Of a DNA stretch of 64,000 nt, positions 25,532 through 33,952 are shown piece after piece; the first letter of the stretch is position 1; every line of letters starts with the position of its first letter. A program made the position numbers and the translations under genes. The notes under the pieces were generated by a model. The model was not told where the DNA came from. It did no database searches and worked only from the letters and a program-made list of their open reading frames with translations. The DNA is taken from positions 6,781,501 through 6,845,500 of the forward strand of contig NZ_CP125098.1 of the NCBI RefSeq assembly GCF_030020805.1. Direction: 5' to 3'. Origin of the DNA: Paenibacillus sp. RC67 (GTDB taxonomy: Bacteria > Bacillota > Bacilli > Paenibacillales > NBRC-103111).

Positions 25532-26716
25532 TCAAGGTAGGGCAATCTTTTTCGTTTTTCTCCAAACCCATAAGAAGGGACGTAGCGGAAAATAAAGGAA
25601 GTGGAGATATTTAGGCAGCGCTAGTGTATTTGCATCCTCTGGGTATGGATAAAAAAAGTTCAAAATAAACAGCAGCTTACGTGTATTAGACATAAGTGAA
25701 AATAAATGTCTTTTGTGATACTCGGACACCGCATATGGGATAGGTTCGTCATGCAGGTTAATTCTCTGCCGGATATAAAATAACGCATCCTGAGCAAGAT
25801 TTCTTGCGCGCTGTCCTTGTGCTAACGTCTTTAAATCCTCAGATAATGGAGTGCAAAGCAGCTGTGAGGCCAATATTAAAGCTTGTGCCCCTATATGGAG
25901 TTGCTCATACTGCTTAAGCAATCGTCTAAGCTGTGGCACATCAAGATCTTGTCTGACGATACGGTCAATATCCACTAACCAGCGGAGTCGAGACCAGCCA
26001 TGCCGGGCACCGTGAGAAACAAGAAATAAAAATAAATCCTCTCTCCCTAAATAATAGACAGGATGACGGGTTATGGAGCTTATCTTCCTTCTAGCCCATA
26101 GCTCTTGAAAGCTGGGCTCTTTACCAGGACCAGGCCCTAATCTCCAATGAACCTCAATCTTGATCCCATTCGTATGATGAAAGAAGGTAATATGATGATG
26201 CCTCCACTTCCAATCGTTCAATACCGTTTGGATATATTCATCCTTCTTATAGCCCTGCGCTGCGAGCAGCCGCTCAGCCTGATCCAGCTTTTCAATAGGG
26301 ATTAGAATATCCAGATCTCCAGACGTTCGTTGGGATATGTCGCCATAGAGCTCTGCTGCAAGCACCGGCCCCTTTAATACGAGGGTATCAATCTTAGAAT
26401 CGGAGAATAATTTGCATATCCTATCCATTTCTGCACTTAAATGAAGCATCTGATACGTATTGAGCTGATAATCAACCCGCAATGCTTCTATGACATAAGG
26501 GGGAATGCCTGCCTCCTTCACTGCTTTTAGCTTCGTGTACAGAGTGGGGAAGACACGATGATGAATGGCTAATTCTTTGAAGAGCGGCCAGTTGATATCG
26601 GCAAGCCCTTTGTTATAGCTTAGCTCGTCACCATCAGCTTCCTCATTCATGAAAAATAACATAAGCTCCAGCTCTTTAGGGAATAGCGACACATCCATTG
26701 AATACCCTGCTTCCAT
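25532..26716 (-). CDS. Nucleotidyltransferase family protein of the lasso operon (N protein)
   Basis: This 394-residue protein belongs to the uncharacterised nucleotidyltransferase family PF14907: DTLVLKGPVLAAELYGDISQ, then RTSGDLDILIPIEKLDQAER with the Gly-Asp-Leu-Asp metal site, and KIEVHWRLG. Homologues sit in Bacillales lasso clusters with HprK-like kinases; from memory, the pseudomycoidin homologue is linked to adding hexose to the phosphorylated peptide. I chose the ATG at 26716 (AAGGTGAG upstream, ten bases past the B2 stop) over a TTG at 26770 that would overlap B2. A transfer to the phosphoserine of the precursor is therefore plausible but not shown here. Confidence 0.82.
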   Translation of the reverse strand: MEAGYSMDVSLFPKELELMLFFMNEEADGDELSYNKGLADINWPLFKELAIHHRVFPTLYTKLKAVKEAGIPPYVIEALRVDYQLNTYQMLHLSAEMDRICKLFSDSKIDTLVLKGPVLAAELYGDISQRTSGDLDILIPIEKLDQAERLLAAQGYKKDEYIQTVLNDWKWRHHHITFFHHTNGIKIEVHWRLGPGPGKEPSFQELWARRKISSITRHPVYYLGREDLFLFLVSHGARHGWSRLRWLVDIDRIVRQDLDVPQLRRLLKQYEQLHIGAQALILASQLLCTPLSEDLKTLAQGQRARNLAQDALFYIRQRINLHDEPIPYAVSEYHKRHLFSLMSNTRKLLFILNFFYPYPEDANTLALPKYLHFLYFPLRPFLWVWRKTKKIALP

Positions 26717-26726
26717 TAACTCACCT

Positions 26727-27191
26727 TCAATTTCCTTTATGGCCAATCCTCTTGGCAAAAGTACCGACAATCTGAAACCGGTTCATTTCCTCGGCACCCG
26801 TAATGTAGTACGGTCCGCTGCGAAGCCAGGCATGAGCTATCATGTTCCTCTGCTCATCTCTTGCCGTTCCAAGATAGAGTGTGCTTTCCACGCCACGCCG
26901 CTCCAGCATTTTCATCGCTGCAATAGCCTTGACCAAACACTTGCTGTCCCAGAACGTATGCCGACTCATCACACGAATAATATCGTACACTTGGATTAAA
27001 GCCGGGATATCACGCTGTAACTCGGAGGTTGAGGTTTCTTCCATATGGATTCCTAAAGAAGGAGCCACCTTGGCAAATGGGACCGCTACAAGCACCCTGG
27101 CCCAACCCAAAAACAGCAATGTTTCTGCAACGAGCAGCATGGCGGCCATATCCAGTTGAAGAAACTTCCTTAATTTGCCTACGAAGCCCAC
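26727..27191 (-). CDS. Lasso-peptide leader peptidase, transglutaminase-like (B2 protein)
   Basis: With start at GTG 27189-27191 (AAGGA eight bases upstream) this is 154 residues, typical of B2. The papain/transglutaminase-like core has the catalytic Cys85 in FWDSKCLVKAIAAMKMLERR and His120 in NMIAHAWLRSGPYYI; the acidic third residue is not certain by eye. B2 cuts the leader from the precursor when B1 presents it. The longer frame to 27248 would overlap B1 by 70 nt and has no better ribosome site. The chosen start overlaps B1 by 13 nt, implying coupled translation of the two partners. Confidence 0.9.
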   Translation of the reverse strand: MGFVGKLRKFLQLDMAAMLLVAETLLFLGWARVLVAVPFAKVAPSLGIHMEETSTSELQRDIPALIQVYDIIRVMSRHTFWDSKCLVKAIAAMKMLERRGVESTLYLGTARDEQRNMIAHAWLRSGPYYITGAEEMNRFQIVGTFAKRIGHKGN

Positions 27192-27478
27192 TGGATTAAT
27201 CCTTCCTCCAGCAAATGCTCCAGAAAAGAGACGACCTGCTGCTCGCATTCCGCTTGCTCTACTTCATATTGGGACATTAATGCCAAGACAATACGTTCTA
27301 CAGATACAGATGGAGATGAAGTCAAGCAATTCCAGATGTCTCCGCCAACCTCGCCTAAGTTGTAATATTTGCTGTTAGCTATGCTCAGCATGACCTTCTC
27401 CCCGCCCATATCGCTAACGATATTTCCTTTTACTTCGGAGAAGCAATCCTGCAAGCCGATTTTTTGGTTTTGAATCAT
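27179..27478 (-). CDS. PqqD-like lasso leader-binding protein (B1)
   Basis: The 99-residue protein has the PqqD/RRE pattern: GGEKVMLSIANSKYYNLGEV near 25-44, GGDIWNCLTSS near 45-55 and a helical C-terminus ending EEGLIQWAS. The RRE domain binds the leader (around the W/YxxPxL motif) and delivers the precursor to B2. Its ATG overlaps the TGA of the kinase gene (ATGA), so the two are coupled. A split B1/B2 pair is the Firmicutes arrangement, as opposed to the fused B of proteobacteria. Confidence 0.92.
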   Translation of the reverse strand: MIQNQKIGLQDCFSEVKGNIVSDMGGEKVMLSIANSKYYNLGEVGGDIWNCLTSSPSVSVERIVLALMSQYEVEQAECEQQVVSFLEHLLEEGLIQWAS

Positions 27479-28413
27479 ACGCTATGCCCTACCTCCATCG
27501 ATAATGTTTCCAAGATTATGTTAACTAATTGCGGAGCCGTGAACCGTGTCTCCGGTCTGTGCAGTCGATACATGGATATCTGACCTGCAATAACGGAGCT
27601 CGCTTGAAAATGCCAATCCATGAGTCCCAAGCGCGGAATGAGAAAAGGACGGAACGTATGATAAAGTAACGTCTGCAGACACTCCAGCTTCGCAATTTTG
27701 GCAATTTGCAGCTCGTTCTCTGTTTTGACAAGTTCAATGACGCCTGCCAGCGGCAAAGGAGACGATACATAGTTAGAAGCGACCGGAATACAATACTTAT
27801 CCTCTCTTCCATAAATGGATCGGTATTCACCGGAGGACATGCCCAGATGTTTCAAACTGTCCTGCCACAGCTTTTGCTGCGGGTAGGATGGTGTCACCAC
27901 TGGCGTTTGATCTTCCTTGGACAGCGTTACAGCAATCAGGTCATCGCTGACAAGCGGGTAGCCTTCACTAAGAAAAGCGGACGCTAAGGTTGATTTGCCT
28001 GCCCCCGAATCACCGACGAAAGCATAGGCCTTTCCATGAATGGCAACTGCGCTTCCATGGAGCGGAAGAATGCCCCGCTGCATTAACAATGCTCCCATAC
28101 AGGTCCCCAGAACGTAAAGACGGATTAAATCTTCATCTGCCCCTTGGACAGGCGAAACCGTTATTAGCCGGCCATTCCATATGGAATAATATGCAGTATC
28201 AGGAACATAGAAGAATACGGCACCCTCTTCAACAACATGCTTGAAAGGAGCAGCAAATAATTGATCGGCAAGCCTGCCTATGTCTCCTATACGAATCTCA
28301 ACATCCAGCTCTGTCGTGGGTTCGCTGCTATGCGGAACTTCCGGTAAGGGAATTTCACTTGAAATTCGCAAGCCAAAGGCCGAGTAAACGATCTTTTTTT
28401 CCGTCTGAATCAT
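27475..28413 (-). CDS. HPr kinase/phosphorylase-like lasso-peptide kinase (K protein)
   Basis: The 312-residue protein has a variable N-terminal domain and an HprK-type P-loop kinase core: LPLHGSAVAIHGKAYAFVGD leading into the Walker A GDSGAGKS (134-141), then YPLVSDDLIAV. It is the PadeK/ThcoK kind that phosphorylates the C-terminal Ser of lasso precursors. The precursor encoded next door does end in Ser. Start is ATG 28413, with GGAG eight bases upstream; the GTG three codons earlier lacks spacing. A strong hairpin (28447-28482) separates it from the precursor gene, probably lowering its expression relative to the precursor. Confidence 0.9.
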   Translation of the reverse strand: MIQTEKKIVYSAFGLRISSEIPLPEVPHSSEPTTELDVEIRIGDIGRLADQLFAAPFKHVVEEGAVFFYVPDTAYYSIWNGRLITVSPVQGADEDLIRLYVLGTCMGALLMQRGILPLHGSAVAIHGKAYAFVGDSGAGKSTLASAFLSEGYPLVSDDLIAVTLSKEDQTPVVTPSYPQQKLWQDSLKHLGMSSGEYRSIYGREDKYCIPVASNYVSSPLPLAGVIELVKTENELQIAKIAKLECLQTLLYHTFRPFLIPRLGLMDWHFQASSVIAGQISMYRLHRPETRFTAPQLVNIILETLSMEVGHSV

Positions 28414-28446
28414 GACTTCCACTCCATTACCTACCGTTTTTGCATT

Positions 28447-28482
28447 AAAAGCCTTTATACGTTGGTTTGTATAAAGGCTTTT
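28447..28482 (-). terminator. Perfect 14-bp stem-loop between lasso precursor and kinase genes (attenuator/processing hairpin)
   Basis: AAAAGCCTTTATAC (28447-28460) is perfectly complementary to GTATAAAGGCTTTT (28469-28482) around an 8-nt loop. On the minus strand the stem is followed by TTTT at the end of the arm and then AATGCA, so it is a partial terminator at best. It sits about 65 nt after the precursor stop and before the kinase gene. It could attenuate the biosynthetic genes or stabilise the precursor mRNA. Confidence 0.8.
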
Positions 28483-28548
28483 AACATATGTAATACCGAC
28501 AATACCATTTAAAGCATAGAATCATTTATACGCTCATTATGATTGATC

Positions 28549-28704
28549 TTAGCTGTTGAAACGTTTCCAGGTGTTAGGGTTGTTAGGATCAGCAGGTTTA
28601 CCTGGCACGTAGGCTTCGTCAGTGAAGCTTCCTACAACTGTAGAAGCCATAGTTTGATTTACATCAAGCACTTCAAGTACAGGCTTTTGCCATACTTTTT
28701 TCAT
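28549..28704 (-). CDS. Lasso-peptide precursor (51 aa), A protein
   Basis: An ATG at 28702-28704 has AAAGGAGGTGA eight bases upstream, the strongest ribosome site in the operon. The leader starts MKKVWQKPVLEVLDVNQTM; WxxPxL (residues 5-10) is the B1-binding motif and EVLDVNQTM is standard for Bacillales lasso leaders. The rest is ASTVVGSFTDEAYVPGK followed by PADPNNPNTWKRFNS (residues 20-51). The C-terminal Ser fits the adjacent kinase. If cleavage follows Thr18-Met19, as in paeninodin, core Ala1 would face Asp10/Glu11 rather than an acid at 7-9. Starts at Ser21 or Thr22 would give rings of 9 or 8/9 but break the Thr(-2) rule. Identity is strong; the ring is unresolved. Confidence 0.9.
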   Translation of the reverse strand: MKKVWQKPVLEVLDVNQTMASTVVGSFTDEAYVPGKPADPNNPNTWKRFNS

Positions 28705-28719
28705 ATTGCTCACCTCCTT

Positions 28720-30660
28720 TCAAGTGAACCGTTTAAGAAATCGGTACACGATCAAGCCCCGCATCAATACCTTGAGTTCCGGATCGGTGGCATCCTCCGG
28801 CCTCAATCCCGACCGAACCTTAGCTATGCCTTGCTTTATCGTAGGGCCGTTCAAAAGCTCAAATATGGTTGGGTCCGCACTCATTTCATCCAGTTCTTTT
28901 AGCAATTCAGGCTGATGCGGAATCATCCGGTGAACCCAGTCGGCACCTTGGACACCTCGAATGGATTGGTTTAACCGAACATTATCCGGCAGCATTGACT
29001 TCGTAGCCCTTCGAATAAGTGCACGATCTAATCCATTTTGTACATATTGATCTTCCGGTAGAGAGAGACAGAAGCGTATAACTCTGAGATCGTTTGTGGG
29101 GTCCCTCTTCCATAAGGAATAGTTCAAAGACAGCTTAGCTGCTAATGTATTGCTTGCATTCCAGTGAAATACTTCCTCAAAGTGACTTTTTCTTTGCTCA
29201 AATATGTCGGGGGAGGAGAACCACCCGGATTGATCCATGCCATGCTGCTTTAGCTTGTTGAATACATCCGTCCTTTGGGCAAAGTCTGTATTAATTAGCG
29301 TGGGATATACGTAGGACTCCGATACCGGAAACAAACGATCCATTATTGGAAAAGCAACTCTAGCTACCGCGGGCAGCCTGCGTAAGCGTGCCCCTCCTAC
29401 ATTTTTGCTGTAATGGTGCAGCTCCTGGGCCAACCGTATCCATTGGAGTCGTTTAAACAGGATAGCGTAATAATCGATAGCTGAGCCCCAGGAAATACTC
29501 AAATTGCCTCTTCCGCCGTTCAACAACACGCCTACATTAGCTTCTTGGGCTTTCTCGAACATCCCTTTCAGCCAGAAGGAGTTCTCAAAAAATTTATAGG
29601 GCATCTCCATCGTGCTGAGGAAACTATCTATTTCGGTGTACGGGTCTCTGCCAGCGAAATCAACGTAATTATCTTTAATTCCACCGACATGCTGTACGAT
29701 CGATTGGATAAACGGTCGTTCATCCGTCAGTATGTAAGGAGGGGTAAAATCTTCAAAGTCACTCGGAGGAACATAGCTGAAGGAATGAACTGGCTTGCCG
29801 CTCTCGCTCAGTGCTTTGACCGCAAAGCTGACAATGGAACCCGAATCCAGCCCTCCACTCAACTGTGCACCCACCTGACGATTCGTACGCAGCCGCGCTG
29901 TGACGGCTTTCTGGTAAACTTCCTGAAAGGCCTCAACATATTCATCATTAGACTTAAGCTTCAATCGCTCTCCACCAGTTAATGTACAGTATCGCTTCAG
30001 CGTCACTTTGTTCCCTTCAATAGAAATACTATGTGAAGGCGGTACCTGAGCAATATCCTTGTACACCGTGGTTGACGCATCCACCACATCAATCATGCCT
30101 ACGATAGCCAAAAATTCTGCGAGCCATTGCTCATTGAGTAGCGTTTTCGTATAAGGCAGAGATAGAAGGGGCTGGATGATGGTACAGAATGCGAACCGCT
30201 GATGATCATGATAGTAATATAAAGTGCGGCTACCGGAAAAGTCCCTTGCCCCGAATAATCGATGCCTTTTCGCATCCCAGATCATAAAGGCAAAATCACC
30301 TACTAGATACCGTAGAGCGTCTTCTCCCCATTTATCATATGCAAGCAAAATCAGCTCACTATCCGTCAAAGCATGTCTTCGACTGTATTCGATTTGCAGC
30401 AGTTGAAATAAGGATTCTCGATTATCGATGATAGCATCCGCCGTAATAACCAGCTGTCTTGTCGCATCGTAATAGGGTAATTGTTCTCCTAACGATTCCG
30501 GCGTAATATATTGAGCGTGGCAGCCTAAGAATACATGTTCATTTCTCCAGGTATCGATAGCGTCTGAAGGAAAATGCTGCAGGCCGGACATCAATAGATG
30601 TCCATGCTCTGCTAGTATCGGTTCCTGGCCAAAATGATAGATTCCGGTTATAGCGCTCAT
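28720..30660 (-). CDS. Lasso-peptide cyclase, asparagine-synthetase-like (C protein)
   Basis: The 646-residue protein is asparagine-synthase-B-like. The N-terminal amidotransferase fold starts MSAITGIYHFGQ, with Ser in place of the catalytic Cys2, so no glutaminase activity is expected. The synthetase domain has the ATP pyrophosphatase loop QLSGGLDSGSIVSF near 266-279. Lasso cyclases adenylate the Asp/Glu side chain and close the macrolactam with the core N-terminus. Start is ATG 30660 behind GGAGG; the ATG at 30681 lacks a site. It is the first gene of the operon, with the precursor second, starting 15 bases after its stop; paeninodin-type clusters, as I recall them, begin with A. Confidence 0.93.
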   Translation of the reverse strand: MSAITGIYHFGQEPILAEHGHLLMSGLQHFPSDAIDTWRNEHVFLGCHAQYITPESLGEQLPYYDATRQLVITADAIIDNRESLFQLLQIEYSRRHALTDSELILLAYDKWGEDALRYLVGDFAFMIWDAKRHRLFGARDFSGSRTLYYYHDHQRFAFCTIIQPLLSLPYTKTLLNEQWLAEFLAIVGMIDVVDASTTVYKDIAQVPPSHSISIEGNKVTLKRYCTLTGGERLKLKSNDEYVEAFQEVYQKAVTARLRTNRQVGAQLSGGLDSGSIVSFAVKALSESGKPVHSFSYVPPSDFEDFTPPYILTDERPFIQSIVQHVGGIKDNYVDFAGRDPYTEIDSFLSTMEMPYKFFENSFWLKGMFEKAQEANVGVLLNGGRGNLSISWGSAIDYYAILFKRLQWIRLAQELHHYSKNVGGARLRRLPAVARVAFPIMDRLFPVSESYVYPTLINTDFAQRTDVFNKLKQHGMDQSGWFSSPDIFEQRKSHFEEVFHWNASNTLAAKLSLNYSLWKRDPTNDLRVIRFCLSLPEDQYVQNGLDRALIRRATKSMLPDNVRLNQSIRGVQGADWVHRMIPHQPELLKELDEMSADPTIFELLNGPTIKQGIAKVRSGLRPEDATDPELKVLMRGLIVYRFLKRFT

Positions 30661-30700
30661 GTGTTCCTCCGCGATGATCAAGGTTAAAAGGGAATATTAA

Positions 30701-30716
30701 ATTCTTAATAACGAAT
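30701..30716. promoter_or_regulatory. SinR-like operator C2
   Basis: ATTCTTAATAACGAAT keeps the palindrome plan with changes at the centre and one arm. It lies 94 bp downstream of operator C1 and 41 bp before the cyclase start. Confidence 0.55.
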
Positions 30717-30794
30717 TCTATTTTTAAAAAATTTTTAGAGTTGATTAATATAACCAAACATTCGTTGAATTGTTATCTATAACGACCATACTTT

Positions 30795-30845
30795 GTTCTT
30801 TATTAAGAACATTTTCAGGATAGCACCTACAACCCATGGTGTCAA
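30795..30845 (-). promoter_or_regulatory. Sigma-A promoter of the lasso operon with operator C1 (30795-30810) at the start site
   Basis: Minus-strand TTGACA (30840-30845) and TATCCT (30817-30822) are 17 bp apart. GTTCTTTATTAAGAAC (30795-30810) begins six bases past the -10, so it covers the predicted start of transcription rather than the spacer. Repression by start-site occlusion would be expected. The leader is about 150 nt. Confidence 0.78.
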
Positions 30846-30872
30846 CCAATTATTGTAATTTATATTGCGTAT

Positions 30873-32585
30873 TTATTGCAATGTCGTGATCAGTCGATCA
30901 GCCTGTCCGTAAGGCGTATCAATGGTTTCGTAAATGCGAAGCGAATTAGAGAACTCGTACAGTACAGAATCCATATTGATCGTTTGGGTTCCCGTAGCCA
31001 CCCGGTTTTCCCCGATAAATGGAATCGTCTTAGAGCCTATGACCTTCCCTTTGTCACTGACCATCTCTACCTTCAATTTAGGGAAGTTCTGATCCACGAC
31101 GACCTCATCTTGAAGGCTGACATCTAGATCAATGCTTAGCTTATACGAATAAGGGAAGCTTTCTCTGGCAGAACCGAAGAATACTTCGCTTTTCCAGCTA
31201 TTGATTTTAACCTTGAATGGATAAAAGGAGAGGACTGAATCCTCCGACTTTTCTGCTTTTATCATCGTTTTAAATGTAGCAATAGGGATGTTATAGGGAG
31301 CCACCGTCTCGCTATCCAGTATTTCCATAGTCAACTGGTCCCCCTTTTCGTTGCTTGGGAGCACAAAGGAATAATACATAATATAGCTGACATTAGGAGT
31401 GAGCGTCTCCACTACGGTAGTTTGCCGGGTTCCCGTGTATTTAGTGCTGTCAATCCCCATTAATTGAGCTTGAAATTTAGGAACAGGCATAGGGCGGTCG
31501 CTTCGATTGGTCAGCTTAAATTTGGCAACTGCCGCTTTAAACCCACCCCCGACGCTTTCATGCATTTGCAAGCCAACCATAGAGACACTGATCTCCGGCT
31601 GAATAACACTGTTCAATGGATCGAACTGAATCGGGCTGTTCCATACGTACATTTTTGGTTGATTGGCCTCGCTCACCTCAGCACCATCCTGCGGCAGAGA
31701 AATATTGAGCTGACCAATCAAATACTCGATCTTGGTTTTATCATCTGTGGCGAAGCTTTCTGGAGCTAGAACCGTCAATCCCCTAAGCTCATCTTTTTTA
31801 CCGGCAGGAATCGCGTAGTGAATGTACTTCTGCTCCCCTGGACCAAGCACAATAGGGTCCTGCTCCAGTCTTTTACCGGTATACACCTTTTTATCCGATC
31901 TTCCGTTTACGCGAAAGTCAGGGATTGCTTTCTTTTTGTCACTTTTGTTCGTCGCCAGGAGTCCAACGATCGTTCTTGGCCCTTGAGGCGTATTTTGCTC
32001 ACTGATGCTGACTGGTTTGTATTCCATAGAGGTAGATAACAGCGGAATCGTGAAAATTTCACTCCAGGACTGCTTGGCAAGCTTGTCGGAGAAAATAGCG
32101 CTATCCCCTCTCCATTCAATAGAAGAGATAGGAATAGAAATGATCGTTTTCTCCAATCTTGGGGAGACGAATTCATCTACATCCACCCAAGAAATCTCAG
32201 ACAGGGAGAACAGATCTTCACGGTCGATTACGATCATGTAGCTAAGCTCTACCGTTTCTTTGGGCTGAATGGCTATGACATTGGAAGCACTAGGGCGCAG
32301 CGTATAGAGAACCCCGTCCTCCGCTTTCACTCTGACTTCATAATCCGGCACCCGTGTCAGCCGGGCTCCATCGTTCGTTAATCGTACGACAGCCCCAATT
32401 CTTGTACCTTCCGCCACCTGCTCATTCAGTATGCTCTTCACCGCCGCCTTGACCGATGGATTCAAAGAATACTCCTTAGTGACAGGCAGACCTTCTTCCG
32501 CAATGGCCAAGTAGGATGCTGATGGAATAAGCAAGGAGAAGATCAAAACGAACATTACCAAGGTTTGTTTCCATTTCGTTCTCAA
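30873..32585 (-). CDS. Secreted beta-rich protein of unknown function in the Wzz/kinase operon
   Basis: This 570-residue protein has a signal peptide (MRTKWKQTLVMFVLIFSLLI then PSASYLAIAEE; cleavage near 29) and then repeated beta-sandwich-like segments with recurrent patterns such as RIGAVVRLTNDGARLTRVPD, TIVGLLATNKSDKKKAIPDF and AVAKFKLTNRSDRPMPVPKF. It thus seems built of three related domains that resemble DUF4352-type folds. It starts with TTG (32583-32585) behind GGAG. The gene follows the HlyD-like adaptor by 26 bp, so the two may work together outside the membrane. I do not recognise the family. Confidence 0.7.
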   Translation of the reverse strand: MRTKWKQTLVMFVLIFSLLIPSASYLAIAEEGLPVTKEYSLNPSVKAAVKSILNEQVAEGTRIGAVVRLTNDGARLTRVPDYEVRVKAEDGVLYTLRPSASNVIAIQPKETVELSYMIVIDREDLFSLSEISWVDVDEFVSPRLEKTIISIPISSIEWRGDSAIFSDKLAKQSWSEIFTIPLLSTSMEYKPVSISEQNTPQGPRTIVGLLATNKSDKKKAIPDFRVNGRSDKKVYTGKRLEQDPIVLGPGEQKYIHYAIPAGKKDELRGLTVLAPESFATDDKTKIEYLIGQLNISLPQDGAEVSEANQPKMYVWNSPIQFDPLNSVIQPEISVSMVGLQMHESVGGGFKAAVAKFKLTNRSDRPMPVPKFQAQLMGIDSTKYTGTRQTTVVETLTPNVSYIMYYSFVLPSNEKGDQLTMEILDSETVAPYNIPIATFKTMIKAEKSEDSVLSFYPFKVKINSWKSEVFFGSARESFPYSYKLSIDLDVSLQDEVVVDQNFPKLKVEMVSDKGKVIGSKTIPFIGENRVATGTQTINMDSVLYEFSNSLRIYETIDTPYGQADRLITTLQ

Positions 32586-32611
32586 TACGGTTCACTCCAA
32601 TTTTGTTTTTG

Positions 32612-33904
32612 CTATTCCGCAGCCGCACGCTGCACCTGCTCTTTATCTTTCAACTGACCTGGGTTAGAGACAATGACTTGCTCCCCTTCTTGAACACCGG
32701 AGAGAATTTCCTGGCTGGAATCATTTAACCGGCCAAGCTGCACAGTCCGTTTTTCAACGGTATTACCGTTAAGCACGTAGACAAAGGAATCTTGCCCTTC
32801 TTTGACAACACTGTATGTAGGGACGACTAATGCCGTTTGATCCTGATCATCGGTTATTTGAAGCCACACCTTCATTCCCGGCTTTAAAGTCATCTCTTTA
32901 TTTGGCACATCCAGATTGATTTCGTAGGCTTTGGTTTCCGGATTAATGACTTTGGACAGGAAGCTGATTTTCGCCTTGGACTTCTGTGCAGGATCCTGCA
33001 TATAATAGGACATTTCCGTTTTACGGCTAGCATATCTGGATTCTTCCTCAGAGAGTTGTGCCTTAAGCTTAATCGGATCCAGCTTTTGAATCAGCCCCAG
33101 CTTGGTTCCAGACTGAATGCTCATGCCAACTTCAAATGGGAGCTCCGTCAATATTCCGCTAACTGGTGCTTTTACTTCCAAATAGGTCAAGGACTGCTCG
33201 ACCTGCAGCTGTGCCATCTGTGCAGTTTTCAGCTGGACCTGCATCTCCGATGTCGCATCTACCGGTTCTAATCTTGCCAATTTATCTTTGAGCTGCTCCA
33301 GATCGGTCCGGCTGTTTCTTAGTTGGACCTCCATTTGATAGACCTGTACCTTGGTTGCCAGTCCCACTTCATAATCGTTCTTAGTTTTGTTATAGTTCCG
33401 GGTCAAATCATTCAATGCCTGTTCCTGCTTCTTGATGGAATCATTGAGATCCCGCTTCTGATTGTCTATGTCCTTCTTGGCTCTTTCCTTCGCTTTGGCG
33501 ATAGAATCCTGTATCGTTTGGACGGCAAAAGCGGCCTTTTCCTTTTCAAACTTAGCTTCGCTAGAGTTCAGCCTAACGATGACATCGCCTTCTTTGACTA
33601 CATCTCCGCGTGCTTTCAATATGGCCTCAACATCTCCTGCTGCCTTAGCCAAGATATCGAATGAAAGGGAAGACTGCACATCAGCGGCATGAACCAAAGG
33701 TTCTCCAATTTTCTGCCTGGTAGCTTTGCTGACTTTGACGCTTTTTAACCCCTGCGCCTGAACAGCACCGGCACCGTTACTAGCACTACCGTCGGAACTG
33801 ATAGGTATCGTTTCCGAGCATCCCGCAATAATGACAAAGCTTAATGCCAAAATGCAGATCGTTCTTACCCTTCTGCGATGCAGCCCAACCCGTTTTCTTC
33901 TCAT
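32612..33904 (-). CDS. HlyD/RND-type adaptor lipoprotein
   Basis: The 430-residue protein has a lipoprotein signal (ALSFVIIAGCSE, lipid-bearing Cys near residue 29). A beta-barrel/lipoyl half-domain follows (DILAKAAGDVEAILKARGDV), then a long coiled coil (about 125-215, with AKERAKKDIDNQKRDLNDSI), the second lipoyl half (LEVKAPVSGILTELPFEVGM) and a C-terminal barrel. In Gram-positives such adaptors usually partner a MacB-like ABC transporter, but none is encoded here. With the wzz-like and kinase genes in the operon it may act in polymer export across the wall. The family call is firm, the role inferred. Confidence 0.85.
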   Translation of the reverse strand: MRRKRVGLHRRRVRTICILALSFVIIAGCSETIPISSDGSASNGAGAVQAQGLKSVKVSKATRQKIGEPLVHAADVQSSLSFDILAKAAGDVEAILKARGDVVKEGDVIVRLNSSEAKFEKEKAAFAVQTIQDSIAKAKERAKKDIDNQKRDLNDSIKKQEQALNDLTRNYNKTKNDYEVGLATKVQVYQMEVQLRNSRTDLEQLKDKLARLEPVDATSEMQVQLKTAQMAQLQVEQSLTYLEVKAPVSGILTELPFEVGMSIQSGTKLGLIQKLDPIKLKAQLSEEESRYASRKTEMSYYMQDPAQKSKAKISFLSKVINPETKAYEINLDVPNKEMTLKPGMKVWLQITDDQDQTALVVPTYSVVKEGQDSFVYVLNGNTVEKRTVQLGRLNDSSQEILSGVQEGEQVIVSNPGQLKDKEQVQRAAAE

Positions 33905-33952
33905 TAGCCTTCTTACCCTCTCTCCTCACAACATTTCATATGCCACGGAAAC

